Assembly (NCBI RefSeq): GCF_000420085.1
Contig: NZ_ATUG01000001.1
Coordinates: 434,001-498,000 of the forward strand
Length of the DNA: 64,000 nucleotides
Reading direction: 5' to 3'
Source of the DNA: Desulfospira joergensenii DSM 10085
Lineage (GTDB): Bacteria; Desulfobacterota; Desulfobacteria; Desulfobacterales; Desulfobacteraceae
Positions within the stretch are counted from its first letter, which is position 1, and each line of letters begins with the position of its first letter. Shown here in pieces: positions 35,297 to 45,405 of this stretch. The notes beneath the pieces are model-generated. The model ran no database searches. It worked only from the letters and a program-made list of their open reading frames with translations, and had not been told where the DNA came from. The position numbers and the translations under genes are program-made.

Positions 35297-35340
35297 CAAA
35301 AACCTGCCACCTCTATGGAGTTAGAGGCGGCAGGTTTTTT
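35297..35340 (-). terminator. Strong factor-independent terminator after amtB
   Basis: AAAACCTGCC...CCTCTA pairs with TAGAGG...GGCAGGTTTT with one internal mismatch and a 6-nt loop. T-rich runs flank both sides, so it can work in both directions. It lies 25 nt after the amtB stop. Confidence 0.85.
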
Positions 35341-35364
35341 ACAAGGCCGGTACTGATGTAACGC

Positions 35365-36777
35365 TTATGCTTCTCCGGCCAGGTCTTTGGCAGTAAAACC
35401 GGCAGGAGATTCGGAGAGCTTGCCGGTTCCGGGCCCGGAGAGAGAGCCCATACTGCCGTGATTAATGGTTGTAAAGTCAGGATAGGCCGTACCGCCGTGC
35501 TCTGTGGAATCCAGGCCTTCCAGTTCCTCTTCCATGGATACCCGGAGTCCCATGACCATGTCGACGATCTTGAACAGGGCATAGGCTGCGGTAAAGGTCC
35601 AGATGAAACAGGCAGCGATTCCCACAACCTGAACGCTGAGGATCTTCATGGTCATGCCTTCAATGTTGAAGATACCGGCCCCCAGGGTTCCCCAGGCACC
35701 GCAGACCCCGTGTACGGAAATGGCACCGACAGGGTCATCAATTTTGATCTTGTCAAAGAAAAGAACGGAAAATACCACGATGATACCGGCAATCAGCCCG
35801 ATGACAACCGCACTGCCCGGAGTTACGTTGGCACAGCCGGCGGTGATGCCCACAAGCCCTGCCAGGGCGCCGTTGAGGCTCATGCCGACCTCAGGTTTAC
35901 CAAACTTGATCCAGGATACGACCATGGCAGCCACGCAGCCGGCTGCGGCAGCCAGGTTGGTATTTACGAAAATCATGGCAATATCCTTGGATGCTGCCGT
36001 GGTGGACCCCGGGTTGAACCCGAACCATCCCAGCCAGAGGATGAACACGCCCAGGGAGGCCAGGGGGATATTATGGCCGAGGATGGGTCTTACATTGCCG
36101 TTTGCGTCATATTTGCCCAGCCGGGGTCCCAGGACCATGGCACCGGCCAGGGCTGCCCATCCGCCCACGGAGTGAACCACGGTGGAGCCGGCAAAGTCGA
36201 TGAATCCCAGACCTTCCAGCCAGCCGGACCCGTTGAACAGACTTCCCCAGGCCCAGGACCCGAAGACCGGATAGATGACGGCGGTAACAAAAACCGTATA
36301 GACCAGGTAGGCAGTGAATTTGGTTCTTTCGGCCATGGCACCGGAAACGATGGTGGCTGCCGTGGCTGCAAAAACCACCTGGAACATCCAGAATGCAAGA
36401 ACCCAGGGATCTCCGCCGATCTGGAAATCACTTAGAAAAAACCCGCTGGTACCGAAAAATCCGGTTTTGGATGTCCCGAACATGATCCCGAACCCGATGG
36501 CCCAGAAGGCTATGGAGCCCATGGAAAAATCCATGAGGTTTTTCATCATGATATTGACGGCATTTTTGGCCCGGGTAAAACCGGCTTCCACCATGGCAAA
36601 ACCGGCCTGCATGAAAAAGACAAGAGCTGCTGCAACAAGGGTCCATACGTAGTCAGCATGGGACTGAACCAGGTCAATGGCCTCTTTGTTGGTCAAAGCC
36701 GTAGGGGTATCATCTCCGGCCCAGGCCGCAGAAATCGAACAGATTAATGTGAATATCAACATACAAAAGAATTTCAT
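35365..36777 (-). CDS. amtB: Ammonium transporter
   Basis: 470 residues with an N-terminal signal peptide (MKFFCMLIFTLICSISAAWA) and eleven membrane helices. Family features are the GFIDFAGSTVVHSVGGWAAL segment, with the pore-lining Asp and first twin-histidine, and ISVHGVCGAWGTLG with the second histidine. It conducts ammonium across the inner membrane. AAGGAG precedes the ATG. It follows glnK by 23 nt, the conserved arrangement in which the P-II protein plugs the channel when nitrogen is plentiful. A C-terminal tail of about 60 residues faces the cytoplasm. Confidence 0.95.
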   Translation of the reverse strand: MKFFCMLIFTLICSISAAWAGDDTPTALTNKEAIDLVQSHADYVWTLVAAALVFFMQAGFAMVEAGFTRAKNAVNIMMKNLMDFSMGSIAFWAIGFGIMFGTSKTGFFGTSGFFLSDFQIGGDPWVLAFWMFQVVFAATAATIVSGAMAERTKFTAYLVYTVFVTAVIYPVFGSWAWGSLFNGSGWLEGLGFIDFAGSTVVHSVGGWAALAGAMVLGPRLGKYDANGNVRPILGHNIPLASLGVFILWLGWFGFNPGSTTAASKDIAMIFVNTNLAAAAGCVAAMVVSWIKFGKPEVGMSLNGALAGLVGITAGCANVTPGSAVVIGLIAGIIVVFSVLFFDKIKIDDPVGAISVHGVCGAWGTLGAGIFNIEGMTMKILSVQVVGIAACFIWTFTAAYALFKIVDMVMGLRVSMEEELEGLDSTEHGGTAYPDFTTINHGSMGSLSGPGTGKLSESPAGFTAKDLAGEA

Positions 36778-36800
36778 TTTATTTATCTCCTTTTTAAATT

Positions 36801-37546
<746 letters not shown>

Positions 37547-38620
37547 CTAGGGATGAGTCAGGATCTTCATCAGGGAGTCCCCCCTTGCATATCCCCTTGC
37601 AAATCGTTGTTGAATCAAGGGAAATGACAAGAATTTGAAAAAGACGGAGGGGAACCGGTAAAGAAAGATTTTTCCCAGGCTGTAAAGCATCAGATCCCTT
37701 CTGATAATTTTCATGTATTGATTGTACAAAGTCCCGGGAGTTTTGATCGGTCCGCAGTCCAGTATGGCCCGGGCAGCGGCCTGCCCGCTTTTAAGGGCAA
37801 AGTAGATCCCCTCGCCAAAACAGGGTTCGGCCAGCCCGGCCGCATCTCCGGCAAGAAGAACCCTGCCCTGCCCCGGGCGCCGGCAATACCCTCCTGTCCC
37901 GATGGGATATCCCTTAAAGGAATTGATCTTTGCCTCTGGAAACCGGATGGAGGCATAGTCGGAAAGGAGCTGTAATTTTACCCCTTTTCCCGGAAGAGCG
38001 GAATAAATCCCGATGTTCAGGTGGTCATCCCTGGGAAATACCCAGTAATAGCCTTTTCCCGGCATGGAAAAGTCAAATTCCATTTCATGATCTTTTGGCC
38101 GGTCCACGGGAATTTCCGCCTCAAGGGCGGGGTTTTTCATGATCCTGAAATCAAATCCGCAGATCCGCCGGACAAGGGAGTTGGCCCCGTCCGCACCGAT
38201 GAGGTATAAAGCCCGGATCCGGCGGCCGTCCGCAAGGACCTCCACATGGTTTGGAAAGCGTTTAATGGACTGGATTTTCTTCACCCCCCGGAAGATGGCC
38301 CCTTTTTCAACGGCTTTGTTCAATGCCAGGAGATCCAGGTCCCGCCGTCTTGTCATGTAACAGAGAGGAGCAGGACTTTTTAACCGGAAACTCCTGCCCC
38401 GGGGCGGCCTGATTTTCAAGGTCCGGCATTTACGCAGAACAAACCCTGTAAGGTCAAACCGGAAAAGAGAAAAAGCCCTGGGGGTGATGCCGCCGGCACA
38501 GGCCTTTTCCCGGGGGAATTTTTTCCTGTCCACCAGCAGCACCCGCCTTCCCCCTGCTGCAAGGTCAAAGGCGGCACCGGCACCGGCCGGGCCGGCTCCT
38601 ATGATCACCGCATCAAGCAT
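37547..38620 (-). CDS. Geranylgeranyl-reductase-family FAD-dependent oxidoreductase
   Basis: 357 residues. The N-terminus AVIIGAGPAGAGAAFDLAAG is an FAD Rossmann motif; RKKFPREKACAGGITPRAF is the substrate-loop motif of the geranylgeranyl reductase group, and VLLAGDAAGLAEPCFGEGIY is the second FAD-binding motif. Members saturate isoprenoid chains of lipids, quinones or chlorophyll; here reduction of a menaquinone or lipid side chain is plausible but unproven. The gene is monocistronic, upstream of nothing on its strand except the glnK promoter region. Confidence 0.85.
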   Translation of the reverse strand: MLDAVIIGAGPAGAGAAFDLAAGGRRVLLVDRKKFPREKACAGGITPRAFSLFRFDLTGFVLRKCRTLKIRPPRGRSFRLKSPAPLCYMTRRRDLDLLALNKAVEKGAIFRGVKKIQSIKRFPNHVEVLADGRRIRALYLIGADGANSLVRRICGFDFRIMKNPALEAEIPVDRPKDHEMEFDFSMPGKGYYWVFPRDDHLNIGIYSALPGKGVKLQLLSDYASIRFPEAKINSFKGYPIGTGGYCRRPGQGRVLLAGDAAGLAEPCFGEGIYFALKSGQAAARAILDCGPIKTPGTLYNQYMKIIRRDLMLYSLGKIFLYRFPSVFFKFLSFPLIQQRFARGYARGDSLMKILTHP

Positions 38621-38897
38621 ATTTTCCCTTACCAGAAATCAAGATCAAATTAAACCCCAGGGGTGCAAACACCAAAAAGGTCTCATTTTTCCCAAATTTT
38701 TTATACAAGGGTAAAGGAAAGCCTCAGACCAGAACAATATTGTCAAAACCGCCTCCTTCTGATATGGCTTTCTAAACGCTTTACTGACCACTTTTCCCGG
38801 AGCCTTGCTTACAATAGAATTTTTTGGGAGAATTCTTTGGGGGAAGTCCTTTGGGGATTGTTTTGGGAATTATCCCGGAAAAGATAAGGATCAAATT

Positions 38898-39527
38898 ATG
38901 TCCTGGCATTTCATCTTCCTGTTTTCAATGACCGTATTTATTGCCTCCATCATTCCCGGCCCCAGCATGCTGCTGGCCCTGACCCACGGCATGCAGTACG
39001 GTGCCCGGAGAACCGCTGCATCGGCCATGGGGAATGTCGCGGTTACCTTATTGCAGGCCTCCGTCTCCATAGCCGGGCTGGGCACCATTTTTATCGCCTC
39101 GGAGATCATCTTCCAGGCGGTACGATGGATAGGAGCCGCCTACCTGATCTATCTGGGGATAAGTATTTTATGTTCATCAGACCTTGTACTGACCCCTAAT
39201 CGGGCCAAAAGAGACGCAGGAAAGAAACCCCTGACCAAGATGTTTTTCCAGGCTGCCTTTGTAACGGCGGGGAACCCAAAGGCCATCCTGTTTTTTACGG
39301 CGGTCTATCCCCAGTTTATTCAACCGGAACTGGCCTTTGTTTCCCAGTCCTGCATCCTCTTGGGGATTACCGCCCTTATCGCATTTTCCTGCTTCATGCT
39401 CTACGCTGCCGGCGGCCAGAAGATCGTCTCCATTTTCTCCACTGCGGCCACCGGTAAAATCATAAAAAACATCATCGGGACTAGTTTTATCGGAGCCGGT
39501 ATCGGGCTGGCTGCCAGTCAAAAATAA
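38898..39527 (+). CDS. LysE/RhtB-family amino-acid exporter
   Basis: 209 residues with six hydrophobic segments and the family signature near the N-terminus: FIASIIPGPSMLLALTHGMQ, then a GARRTAASAMGN loop. Later AAFVTAGNPKAILFF is the second conserved loop. It exports an amino acid or related compound. The frame opens upstream at 38805, but AAGGA 8 nt before the ATG at 38898 and the immediate membrane segment favour this start. Confidence 0.9.
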   Translation: MSWHFIFLFSMTVFIASIIPGPSMLLALTHGMQYGARRTAASAMGNVAVTLLQASVSIAGLGTIFIASEIIFQAVRWIGAAYLIYLGISILCSSDLVLTPNRAKRDAGKKPLTKMFFQAAFVTAGNPKAILFFTAVYPQFIQPELAFVSQSCILLGITALIAFSCFMLYAAGGQKIVSIFSTAATGKIIKNIIGTSFIGAGIGLAASQK

Positions 39528-39762
39528 TCCCGGGCATTGCTTTCCCCGGATTCGATGTTATTCTCTTTAATAGAAACCAGGCAAAGGGCCGTAGGTTTGA
39601 ACCACTGAAACGGCAGGGCCATGCCGGGTGATCCATCCATTGTTTCCTGCAGATTCTTCTTCCACGCGAACCGCCCTGCCATCCCGAAATACCTCTATAT
39701 AAGAAACAGGGAATTTTGGAATTTCAGCCCACGCCCCCGCCGAAAAACCAAAGGAGATTCCC

Positions 39763-40227
39763 ATGAAAAATTATCTGACCCCCCTAGTGGCAGGCGCCCT
39801 ATTGTCTGCGGCTGTAATTTTTATCCTGCCCCAGCCCCTGTTCGCCCATTGCCAGATCCCCTGCGGGATCTATGATGATCATGCCCGGGTTCAATCCATG
39901 CTTGAAGATGCGGCAACCGTGGAAAAATCCGCCCGATTGATCGGGGAACTGGCCGGAAAAACCGATGCCCAGTCCCAGAACCAGCTGGTCCGGTGGGTGA
40001 TGAACAAGGAGGCCCACGCCCAGAAAATCATTGAAAAAATCAGTGATTATTTTCTCACCCAGAGGGTAAAACCGGATCAGAAGGATTACACAGAGAGGCT
40101 GGTTCGTCATCACAAAGTCATTGTTGCAGCGATGAAGGCCAAACAAAAGGCTGACGTTCAGACGGCAAAAGATCTGGAAAAGCGTATCCGGGATCTGATC
40201 TCCTATTATCCACCGCACTCGGATTAG
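39763..40227 (+). CDS. sodN: Nickel-type superoxide dismutase with a Sec signal peptide
   Basis: 154 residues. After a hydrophobic leader (residues 1-28, ending PQPLFA) comes HCQIPCGIYDDHARV, the nickel hook HCxxPCGxYD. His29, Cys30 and Cys34 would be His1, Cys2 and Cys6 of the mature enzyme, which bind nickel through the free N-terminus. The remaining helices match the NiSOD four-helix bundle. Classical NiSODs are cytosolic with a propeptide removed by SodX; here signal peptidase cleavage could itself expose His1, placing the enzyme outside the cytoplasm. AAAGGAG lies before the ATG. No sodX is adjacent. Confidence 0.88.
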   Translation: MKNYLTPLVAGALLSAAVIFILPQPLFAHCQIPCGIYDDHARVQSMLEDAATVEKSARLIGELAGKTDAQSQNQLVRWVMNKEAHAQKIIEKISDYFLTQRVKPDQKDYTERLVRHHKVIVAAMKAKQKADVQTAKDLEKRIRDLISYYPPHSD

Positions 40228-40310
40228 ACATATCTGCCCGGCTGTTTCATGTACTTTTATGGAACCCGGTTGAACCGGCTAAAACCCGAAGCAGGCTCAA
40301 TGGCCCGGGG

Positions 40311-40739
40311 TCAATAGGTTCCCGGCATCTCTTTGATCTTCATGGTCAGAACCTTGCCCCTTACAGACTGAAGGACATAGGAGATATCCCCCAGCTTGAT
40401 GATGCTGTTCTTTGAATTTGCAGGAAAATGCATGGGATAGGGGCGGGCGGTATCCAGTTCAAGCAGATAGAGGTCAAGCTGGACCTGTCTGTTCTGCACA
40501 CCTCTGAATACCAGACAGGTCTTGCCCACTGTTACCTTGTCACCCTTGACCAGAACCACCTGATTGTCCGCCACCTTGGAAAAGGACGGGATTCCGGCTT
40601 CCCGATTGTTCCTTATCCAGCCCTGGTACCGGGTCTTGTAGGTCGGTGTGGAAACGTAGTAGGTAATCCCGAACGGAATCGCCAGGCATATGAGCATGAA
40701 AATAATCGCCATCCATCCCTTTCGGTTCGGTAAGGCCAT
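40311..40739 (-). CDS. Small membrane-anchored protein, function unknown
   Basis: 142 residues: a basic start (MALPNRKGW), one membrane helix (about 9-28), and a soluble beta-rich domain outside the cytoplasm. GGGAGGACAGGT directly precedes the ATG, so the gene is real. The hydrophobic start and extracytoplasmic domain recall signal-peptidase-like proteins, but no Ser/Lys catalytic motif is seen. It is convergent with sodN and upstream of nothing obviously related; no function is offered. Confidence 0.65.
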   Translation of the reverse strand: MALPNRKGWMAIIFMLICLAIPFGITYYVSTPTYKTRYQGWIRNNREAGIPSFSKVADNQVVLVKGDKVTVGKTCLVFRGVQNRQVQLDLYLLELDTARPYPMHFPANSKNSIIKLGDISYVLQSVRGKVLTMKIKEMPGTY

Positions 40740-40808
40740 ACCTGTCCTCCCTGTTTTCGCGGAAAAGGTCAGATCATTTTATTCCCTGACCCAGTTCCTG
40801 TCCAAACA

Positions 40809-41144
40809 CTACCTTGACCAGACATCATCCACCACAAAGGGGGTGCACTGGACTCCCACGCTCTGTTTTTTCAGCCAGATCCTGGCCATGGGAACGGATT
40901 TCCCTTCCATATTGGCGATGCTGGGCAGTTCTTCGGCAAAGGAGATATCCCTGGCCTTGAATTCATAGAAAAAGGTGTTGGCTGAAAAAGGATCTGCGAT
41001 CAGGATCACCTTATCTTTTTCATGGGGATGTTTTTTCGGGGAGCCGGTAAAGGGAATATGTCGGCTTACATCAAAATCTCCGGGTTTCCCGTAGGTCTGG
41101 ATTTCAAATTTTTCCTTTACTCCAAGGATATTGTTCAACGACAT
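40809..41144 (-). CDS. Small conserved cytosolic protein, function unknown
   Basis: 111 residues with AAGGAGG just ahead of the ATG. The even, charged composition (KHPHEKDKVILIADPFSANT, then FFYEFKARDISFAEELPSI) and the strong ribosome binding site suggest a well-expressed soluble protein. I believe similar sequences occur widely in sulfate reducers, but I cannot name a function from sequence. Some database entries for such proteins may carry doubtful names. Confidence 0.6.
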   Translation of the reverse strand: MSLNNILGVKEKFEIQTYGKPGDFDVSRHIPFTGSPKKHPHEKDKVILIADPFSANTFFYEFKARDISFAEELPSIANMEGKSVPMARIWLKKQSVGVQCTPFVVDDVWSR

Positions 41145-41225
41145 GGCGCCTCCTTAAGGGATTCTGAAGTTCAGGATGAATTGTATCCATTATATATCAG
41201 GCAGGGGGAAAAAATGAATCTTTTT

Positions 41226-41975
41226 TTAATACCCCCTTGATCTTTCCGCTCTGATACGGACCAGGTACCTGCCTTCTTCATCCACCATGATCCTTTCACA
41301 CAACAGTCCGTGGCAGGCGGATACATATTCCAGGGTATAATAATCCACGTAGAGCCAGTCAAAGGAATCTCCTTTGATCTCTTTATATGTCATGGAAAAA
41401 TCGACCTCGCCGAAGTAGGAGGCGTCTTCCCTCCCCGGGCCGGAAACCGGCCGACGATTTTCATCCATGAATACGGACAGATCCGTGGAATCGGCAATAA
41501 TCCGTCCTCCCCGGGCCAGTAAGGGTTTCACATGGTCCAAAAAAAGATGGAGCCCCTCCAGGGTTCCGCAGATCCCAATCCCGTTCATGAGCATAAGAAG
41601 GGTGTCGTATCCGGGATTGCGGAGGTCCAGAATACTGCCGTGGACCCGGTTCCGGACTCCCCTCTTTTTCATCACCTCCATGCATCCGGGTGAGATATCC
41701 AGGGCCGTGACCCCCATGCCCTGTTCCTGGAGATAAAGAGCATGGCATCCGGAACCGGCCCCCAGGTCAAGGATATGTCCCCGGCAGAGTCCCAGAGCTC
41801 CCTGCTCGATCCGGTTCATTTTATCAAAGGATCTGAACATGACCGCCCCGGTCATGGGCGGCATGTCGATGCAGGAGGATTTTACCTGGACTTCCGCTCC
41901 TGTATTGCCGGCCAGATAATCCTTGAGCATCTCGCCCAGGGGGTCTTTTTGGGGGGTTGTTATGATTTTTTGCAT
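41226..41975 (-). CDS. Class I SAM-dependent methyltransferase
   Basis: 249 residues. ILDLGAGSGCHALYLQEQG is motif I of Rossmann-type methyltransferases, VTALDISPGCMEVMKKRGV is motif II with the acidic residue that binds the ribose, and YDTLLMLMNGIGICGTLEGL continues the fold. The methyl acceptor is unknown; the pattern resembles small-molecule methyltransferases. A ribosome binding site is not obvious before the first ATG. Confidence 0.82.
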   Translation of the reverse strand: MQKIITTPQKDPLGEMLKDYLAGNTGAEVQVKSSCIDMPPMTGAVMFRSFDKMNRIEQGALGLCRGHILDLGAGSGCHALYLQEQGMGVTALDISPGCMEVMKKRGVRNRVHGSILDLRNPGYDTLLMLMNGIGICGTLEGLHLFLDHVKPLLARGGRIIADSTDLSVFMDENRRPVSGPGREDASYFGEVDFSMTYKEIKGDSFDWLYVDYYTLEYVSACHGLLCERIMVDEEGRYLVRIRAERSRGY

Positions 41976-42360
41976 GATTGGAATATACAGGTTAACATTT
42001 ACCGGTCTCTGGTTGAAAACAAAGGAACCGGCCCCATTGGCTGGCTGTTCCTGCCGGTAAAACTAAACCGATTCCGGCCTGTATTGCAATAGTCTTTCCT
42101 GAATTTCGAAAAATCCGGGCTTTGATCCCATCGTTGCCGGATTCTGTTTTACTCAAATCCCATGAGAATATTGCTTTTTTTTATTGGTTTGTATATCCTG
42201 ATTCTGATCCATATACAAGAAACAAGCGACGACATCCATTCTTCATAGTTGCCCCGATGTTGTAGACAAATCTGAAACATGAAAAAAAATCAATACGGAC
42301 AATCCGTATTCTGAGGGAGAATAGGCGGTTCTCTTTTCAGACCAGGAGAAATTTTCAAAG
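41976..42360. other. Intergenic region upstream of the PocR hybrid kinase
   Basis: 385 nt, more AT-rich than its neighbours. Only the palindrome at 42292-42310 stands out; no gene is supported. Confidence 0.5.
42292..42310. promoter_or_regulatory. 19-nt palindrome (possible operator)
   Basis: AATACGGA, a CAA spacer and TCCGTATT form a perfect inverted repeat 50 nt before the kinase ATG. Size and position fit an operator for a dimeric regulator; which one is unknown. Confidence 0.4.
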
Positions 42361-44523
42361 ATGAAGATGAAAATTTTAGATTTTATCGATTTTAAGAGAG
42401 TGAATACACTGCTTGAAGGGTTCAACCAAACTACTGGCTTTGTAACAGCTATTTTAGACCTTGAAGGGAATGTCTTATCGAAATCGGGATGGAGACAGAT
42501 TTGTACTGATTTTCACCGTATGAATCCTGAAACCGCCAAAAGATGTACCGTTAGCGATACGGTCTTGGCCAATAAAATGAGTCAGGGGGAAAAATACCAT
42601 TTTTATAAATGCCTGAATGGATTGGTTGATGTAGCGGTACCCATTATAATAGAAGGGGATCATGTAGCCAATCTTTTTTCCGGCCAATTTTTCTTTGAAA
42701 AACCGGACCTATCTTTTTTTGAAAAACAGGCCGAGACATATGGATTCGATAAAAGAGCCTATATTAAAGCACTTGAGAAAGTACCGGTAATTTCTCAGGA
42801 GCGTGTTAAAACTGCAATGAATTTTTTGCTGAACATGACCGAGATGATCAGTGAAATGACATTTCAGAAATTGGAACAGATAGAACTAAATGAGCAGAGA
42901 AGAAAAAATGAGGAGGCATTGCGGTTCAGTGAAGAAGATTTAAAAGAATCACAGCGAATCGCCCATGTGGGCAGCTGGCGTCTGGATGTTCAGAGCAATC
43001 AGGTCATTTGGTCGGATGAGCTTTACAAGATGTACGGTTTTGATCCCTCACTTCCTCCACCGCCTTTCACCGAACACCGAAAGCTGTTTACACCTGAAAG
43101 TTGGGACAGATTGTCTGCCGCCTTAAACAACACAATAAATACAGGGGCTCCCTATGAGCTTGAGCTGGAAACCGTTCGTACGGACAAAAGTCATGGATGG
43201 ATGTGGGTGCATGGTGAATCCGTACACGATGCAAGTGGTGCAATTGTTGGCTTAAAAGGCGTAACTCAGGACATCACCCTACGCAAGGAAACAGAGGCGG
43301 AACAGGAGAAACTGAAAGCCCAATTGCTGCAGGCACAAAAAATGGAATCTGTGGGAAGGCTTGCCGGAGGGGTGGCCCATGATTTCAACAACATGCTTAC
43401 CATCATCCTCGGAAATACGGAAATTATCATGGAGGACATGCGTTCAACCGATTTCCACCTTGAAAATTTAGAGGAGATCTACAAGGCTGCGGAACGGTCC
43501 GCCAAACTCACCAAGCAGCTACTGGCCTTTGCCCGCAAGCAGATTATTAATCCCAAGGTGTTGAACCTGAACCAAGTTATAAGTGAAATGCTGAAAATGC
43601 TAGGTCGTCTGATTGGGGAAGATATTGATCTAAACTGGCTGCCTGATGACAATCTGAAACCAATCAGAATAGACCCCTCTCAAGTGGACCAAATCCTGGC
43701 CAATCTCTGTGTTAATGCCCGTGACGCTATCAAGAGCGTCGGCAAAGTCACCATTGAAACCGACAATATCTCTTTTGACGAAGAATACTGCCGAGATCAT
43801 ATTGACTTCGTCCCTGGCGATTACGTCATGATAGCCGTAACCGATAACGGAGTCGGCATGGATAAAGCTACCCTTGCGAATATTTTCGAACCGTTCTTTA
43901 CAACGAAAAACGCCGACAAAGGCAGCGGGTTGGGATTGGCGACAGTTTTTGGCATCGTCAAACAAAACGACGGATTCATAAATGTATATAGTGAACCCGG
44001 ACAGGGAACCACATTCAAGATATATCTCCCTCAGTATCATGAAACTGATTTACCCAGAAAAGAAAACACCAGGCAGACAGATGTTTTTTCCGGGACGGAG
44101 ACCATTCTTCTAGTGGAGGATGAACCCTCTATCCTCAGGCTGACTCGAATGATGCTGGAACGCCGGGGATATAAAGTTTTATCCGCTTCCACACCAGGCA
44201 AAGCCATCAAAATCGCAAGCGAATCCAGCTCCGTAATTGATATGGTCATAACGGATGTTGTCATGCCGGAAATGAATGGGCGGGATCTTGCAAAAACACT
44301 CACTGACCGTTTCCCTGATCTTAAATGTCTTTTTATGTCAGGCTATACTGCAAATGTGATTGCTCACCATGGCGTTTTGGATAGTGGTGTTCAGTTCATA
44401 AACAAACCTTTTTCAAAGCAGGATCTATCCAGAAAGGTACGGGAAATGCTCAATATGCAAAAAACTCCCCATGATAATCATTCCCGGCATGAAAATGAGA
44501 CAGGAAAGTCAATGCCGAATTGA
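42361..44523 (+). CDS. Hybrid sensor histidine kinase with N-terminal PocR domain
   Basis: 720 residues. Order: PocR sensory domain (about 1-170; GFVTAILDLEGNVLSKSGW, FHRMNPETAKRC, VPIIIEGDHVANLFSGQFF), a PAS/PAC pair (about 190-310), HisKA with phospho-accepting His in GGVAHDFNNML, and HATPase with DNGVGM, EPFFTTK and GSGLGLATV. A receiver domain closes the protein (ILLVEDEPSI, phospho-Asp in VITDVVMP, Lys in INKPF). PocR domains were first described in the regulator of propanediol and cobalamin genes and are thought to bind small hydrocarbon derivatives. There is no transmembrane segment, so sensing is cytosolic. No response-regulator transcription factor is adjacent. AGGAG lies 12 nt before the ATG. 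Confidence 0.9.
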   Translation: MKMKILDFIDFKRVNTLLEGFNQTTGFVTAILDLEGNVLSKSGWRQICTDFHRMNPETAKRCTVSDTVLANKMSQGEKYHFYKCLNGLVDVAVPIIIEGDHVANLFSGQFFFEKPDLSFFEKQAETYGFDKRAYIKALEKVPVISQERVKTAMNFLLNMTEMISEMTFQKLEQIELNEQRRKNEEALRFSEEDLKESQRIAHVGSWRLDVQSNQVIWSDELYKMYGFDPSLPPPPFTEHRKLFTPESWDRLSAALNNTINTGAPYELELETVRTDKSHGWMWVHGESVHDASGAIVGLKGVTQDITLRKETEAEQEKLKAQLLQAQKMESVGRLAGGVAHDFNNMLTIILGNTEIIMEDMRSTDFHLENLEEIYKAAERSAKLTKQLLAFARKQIINPKVLNLNQVISEMLKMLGRLIGEDIDLNWLPDDNLKPIRIDPSQVDQILANLCVNARDAIKSVGKVTIETDNISFDEEYCRDHIDFVPGDYVMIAVTDNGVGMDKATLANIFEPFFTTKNADKGSGLGLATVFGIVKQNDGFINVYSEPGQGTTFKIYLPQYHETDLPRKENTRQTDVFSGTETILLVEDEPSILRLTRMMLERRGYKVLSASTPGKAIKIASESSSVIDMVITDVVMPEMNGRDLAKTLTDRFPDLKCLFMSGYTANVIAHHGVLDSGVQFINKPFSKQDLSRKVREMLNMQKTPHDNHSRHENETGKSMPN

Positions 44524-44654
44524 AGGGATATCTTTCAGCCAGGGATCCATTTCATCTGTTTCACTGTCAACTGATTGTAAATTAGAACTGTCACCCGGTT
44601 CAGCCGCAACCCCCAACCCATAACTTGCAGCCACCGGAAACCGGCTGGACTCAT

Positions 44655-45281
44655 TCAAACACCGGATTCATTTTTAACCAGGGCCGTGATCATCTCCTCC
44701 ACCTTGGTCCCGATGCGCTTCATATGGGAAATCCGCTCGGCTTCGGTGCGGCCCGGGTAATTTCGAAAGGCGATGAGTATGCCGCTCAGGCAGGCAAACA
44801 GGGTATGGGCCATAATTCTTGAGTCATTTTTGCATCCAAGCTGTTTAAAAATCGACTCAAAAAGGTCCATGAGCATGCGCCCCACCTGGTTGAGACTGTC
44901 CAATGCCTTCATCTCCCGGGATCCGTGGAGGGCAAAATGGGTGATCATCCTCCACTGGGCCTTGTGTTTGATATAGTAGTCCAGAAAATGGGCCACGGTA
45001 ATTTTGACGCAGTCCTCCCCGGCAGTCTCAACCTCTTTCTTCAGCTTTTTGATAAACTCGGTGGAATCCATGCAGGCAATGGCGGCATAGAGTTCTTCCT
45101 GGCTCTTGAAATAGGTGTAGATGGAGGACTTGGCAATGCCTGCGGACTTGGCAATTTCAGCCATGCTGACCTTGTCATAGGTTTTTGTCCCGAACACTTC
45201 CCGGGCCGCATCGATGATGATCTTCTGCCGAAGTTTTCTCTCCCTGGCCTTGAGTCGGCTTAACGTGTTGTTTTGATTCAT
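44655..45281 (-). CDS. TetR-family transcriptional repressor
   Basis: 208 residues. The N-terminal helix-turn-helix is clear: QKIIIDAAREVFGTKTYDKV, then SMAEIAKSAGIAKSSIYTYF. The C-terminal ligand-binding part is all helical. It is divergent from the acyl-CoA ligase operon and probably represses it until an acyl-CoA or related effector binds, as many TetR regulators of CoA pathways do. The frame opens at 45407, but the ATG at 45281, with GAGAAAGA upstream, gives a normal TetR length. Confidence 0.9.
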   Translation of the reverse strand: MNQNNTLSRLKARERKLRQKIIIDAAREVFGTKTYDKVSMAEIAKSAGIAKSSIYTYFKSQEELYAAIACMDSTEFIKKLKKEVETAGEDCVKITVAHFLDYYIKHKAQWRMITHFALHGSREMKALDSLNQVGRMLMDLFESIFKQLGCKNDSRIMAHTLFACLSGILIAFRNYPGRTEAERISHMKRIGTKVEEMITALVKNESGV

Positions 45282-45362
45282 GGATTTGTCTTTCTCATTG
45301 ACTTGGTTCGAAATGTCTGGAAAATTACCATACCATACCCTGTGAAATCCTTCAAGCAATGG

Positions 45363-45391
45363 TTGACATGCCGACCGACGTTCGATATAAA
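45363..45391 (+). promoter_or_regulatory. Consensus sigma-70 promoter of the ligase/dehydratase operon
   Basis: TTGACA (45363-45368), 17 nt, then TATAAA (45386-45391). Spacing and -35 are perfect and the -10 is 5 of 6. It stands 67 nt before the ligase ATG and so is likely to be strong unless repressed. Confidence 0.75.
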
Positions 45392-45405
45392 AACCGATAT
45401 ACAAC

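Noticed and set aside
39567-39764. 65-codon minus-strand frame ahead of sodN
   Set aside because: It overlaps the sodN ribosome binding site and has no ribosome binding site of its own.
40311-40739. SodX-type maturation peptidase for the NiSOD
   Set aside because: No Ser/Lys catalytic dyad motif is visible and the gene is convergent with sodN rather than downstream of it.
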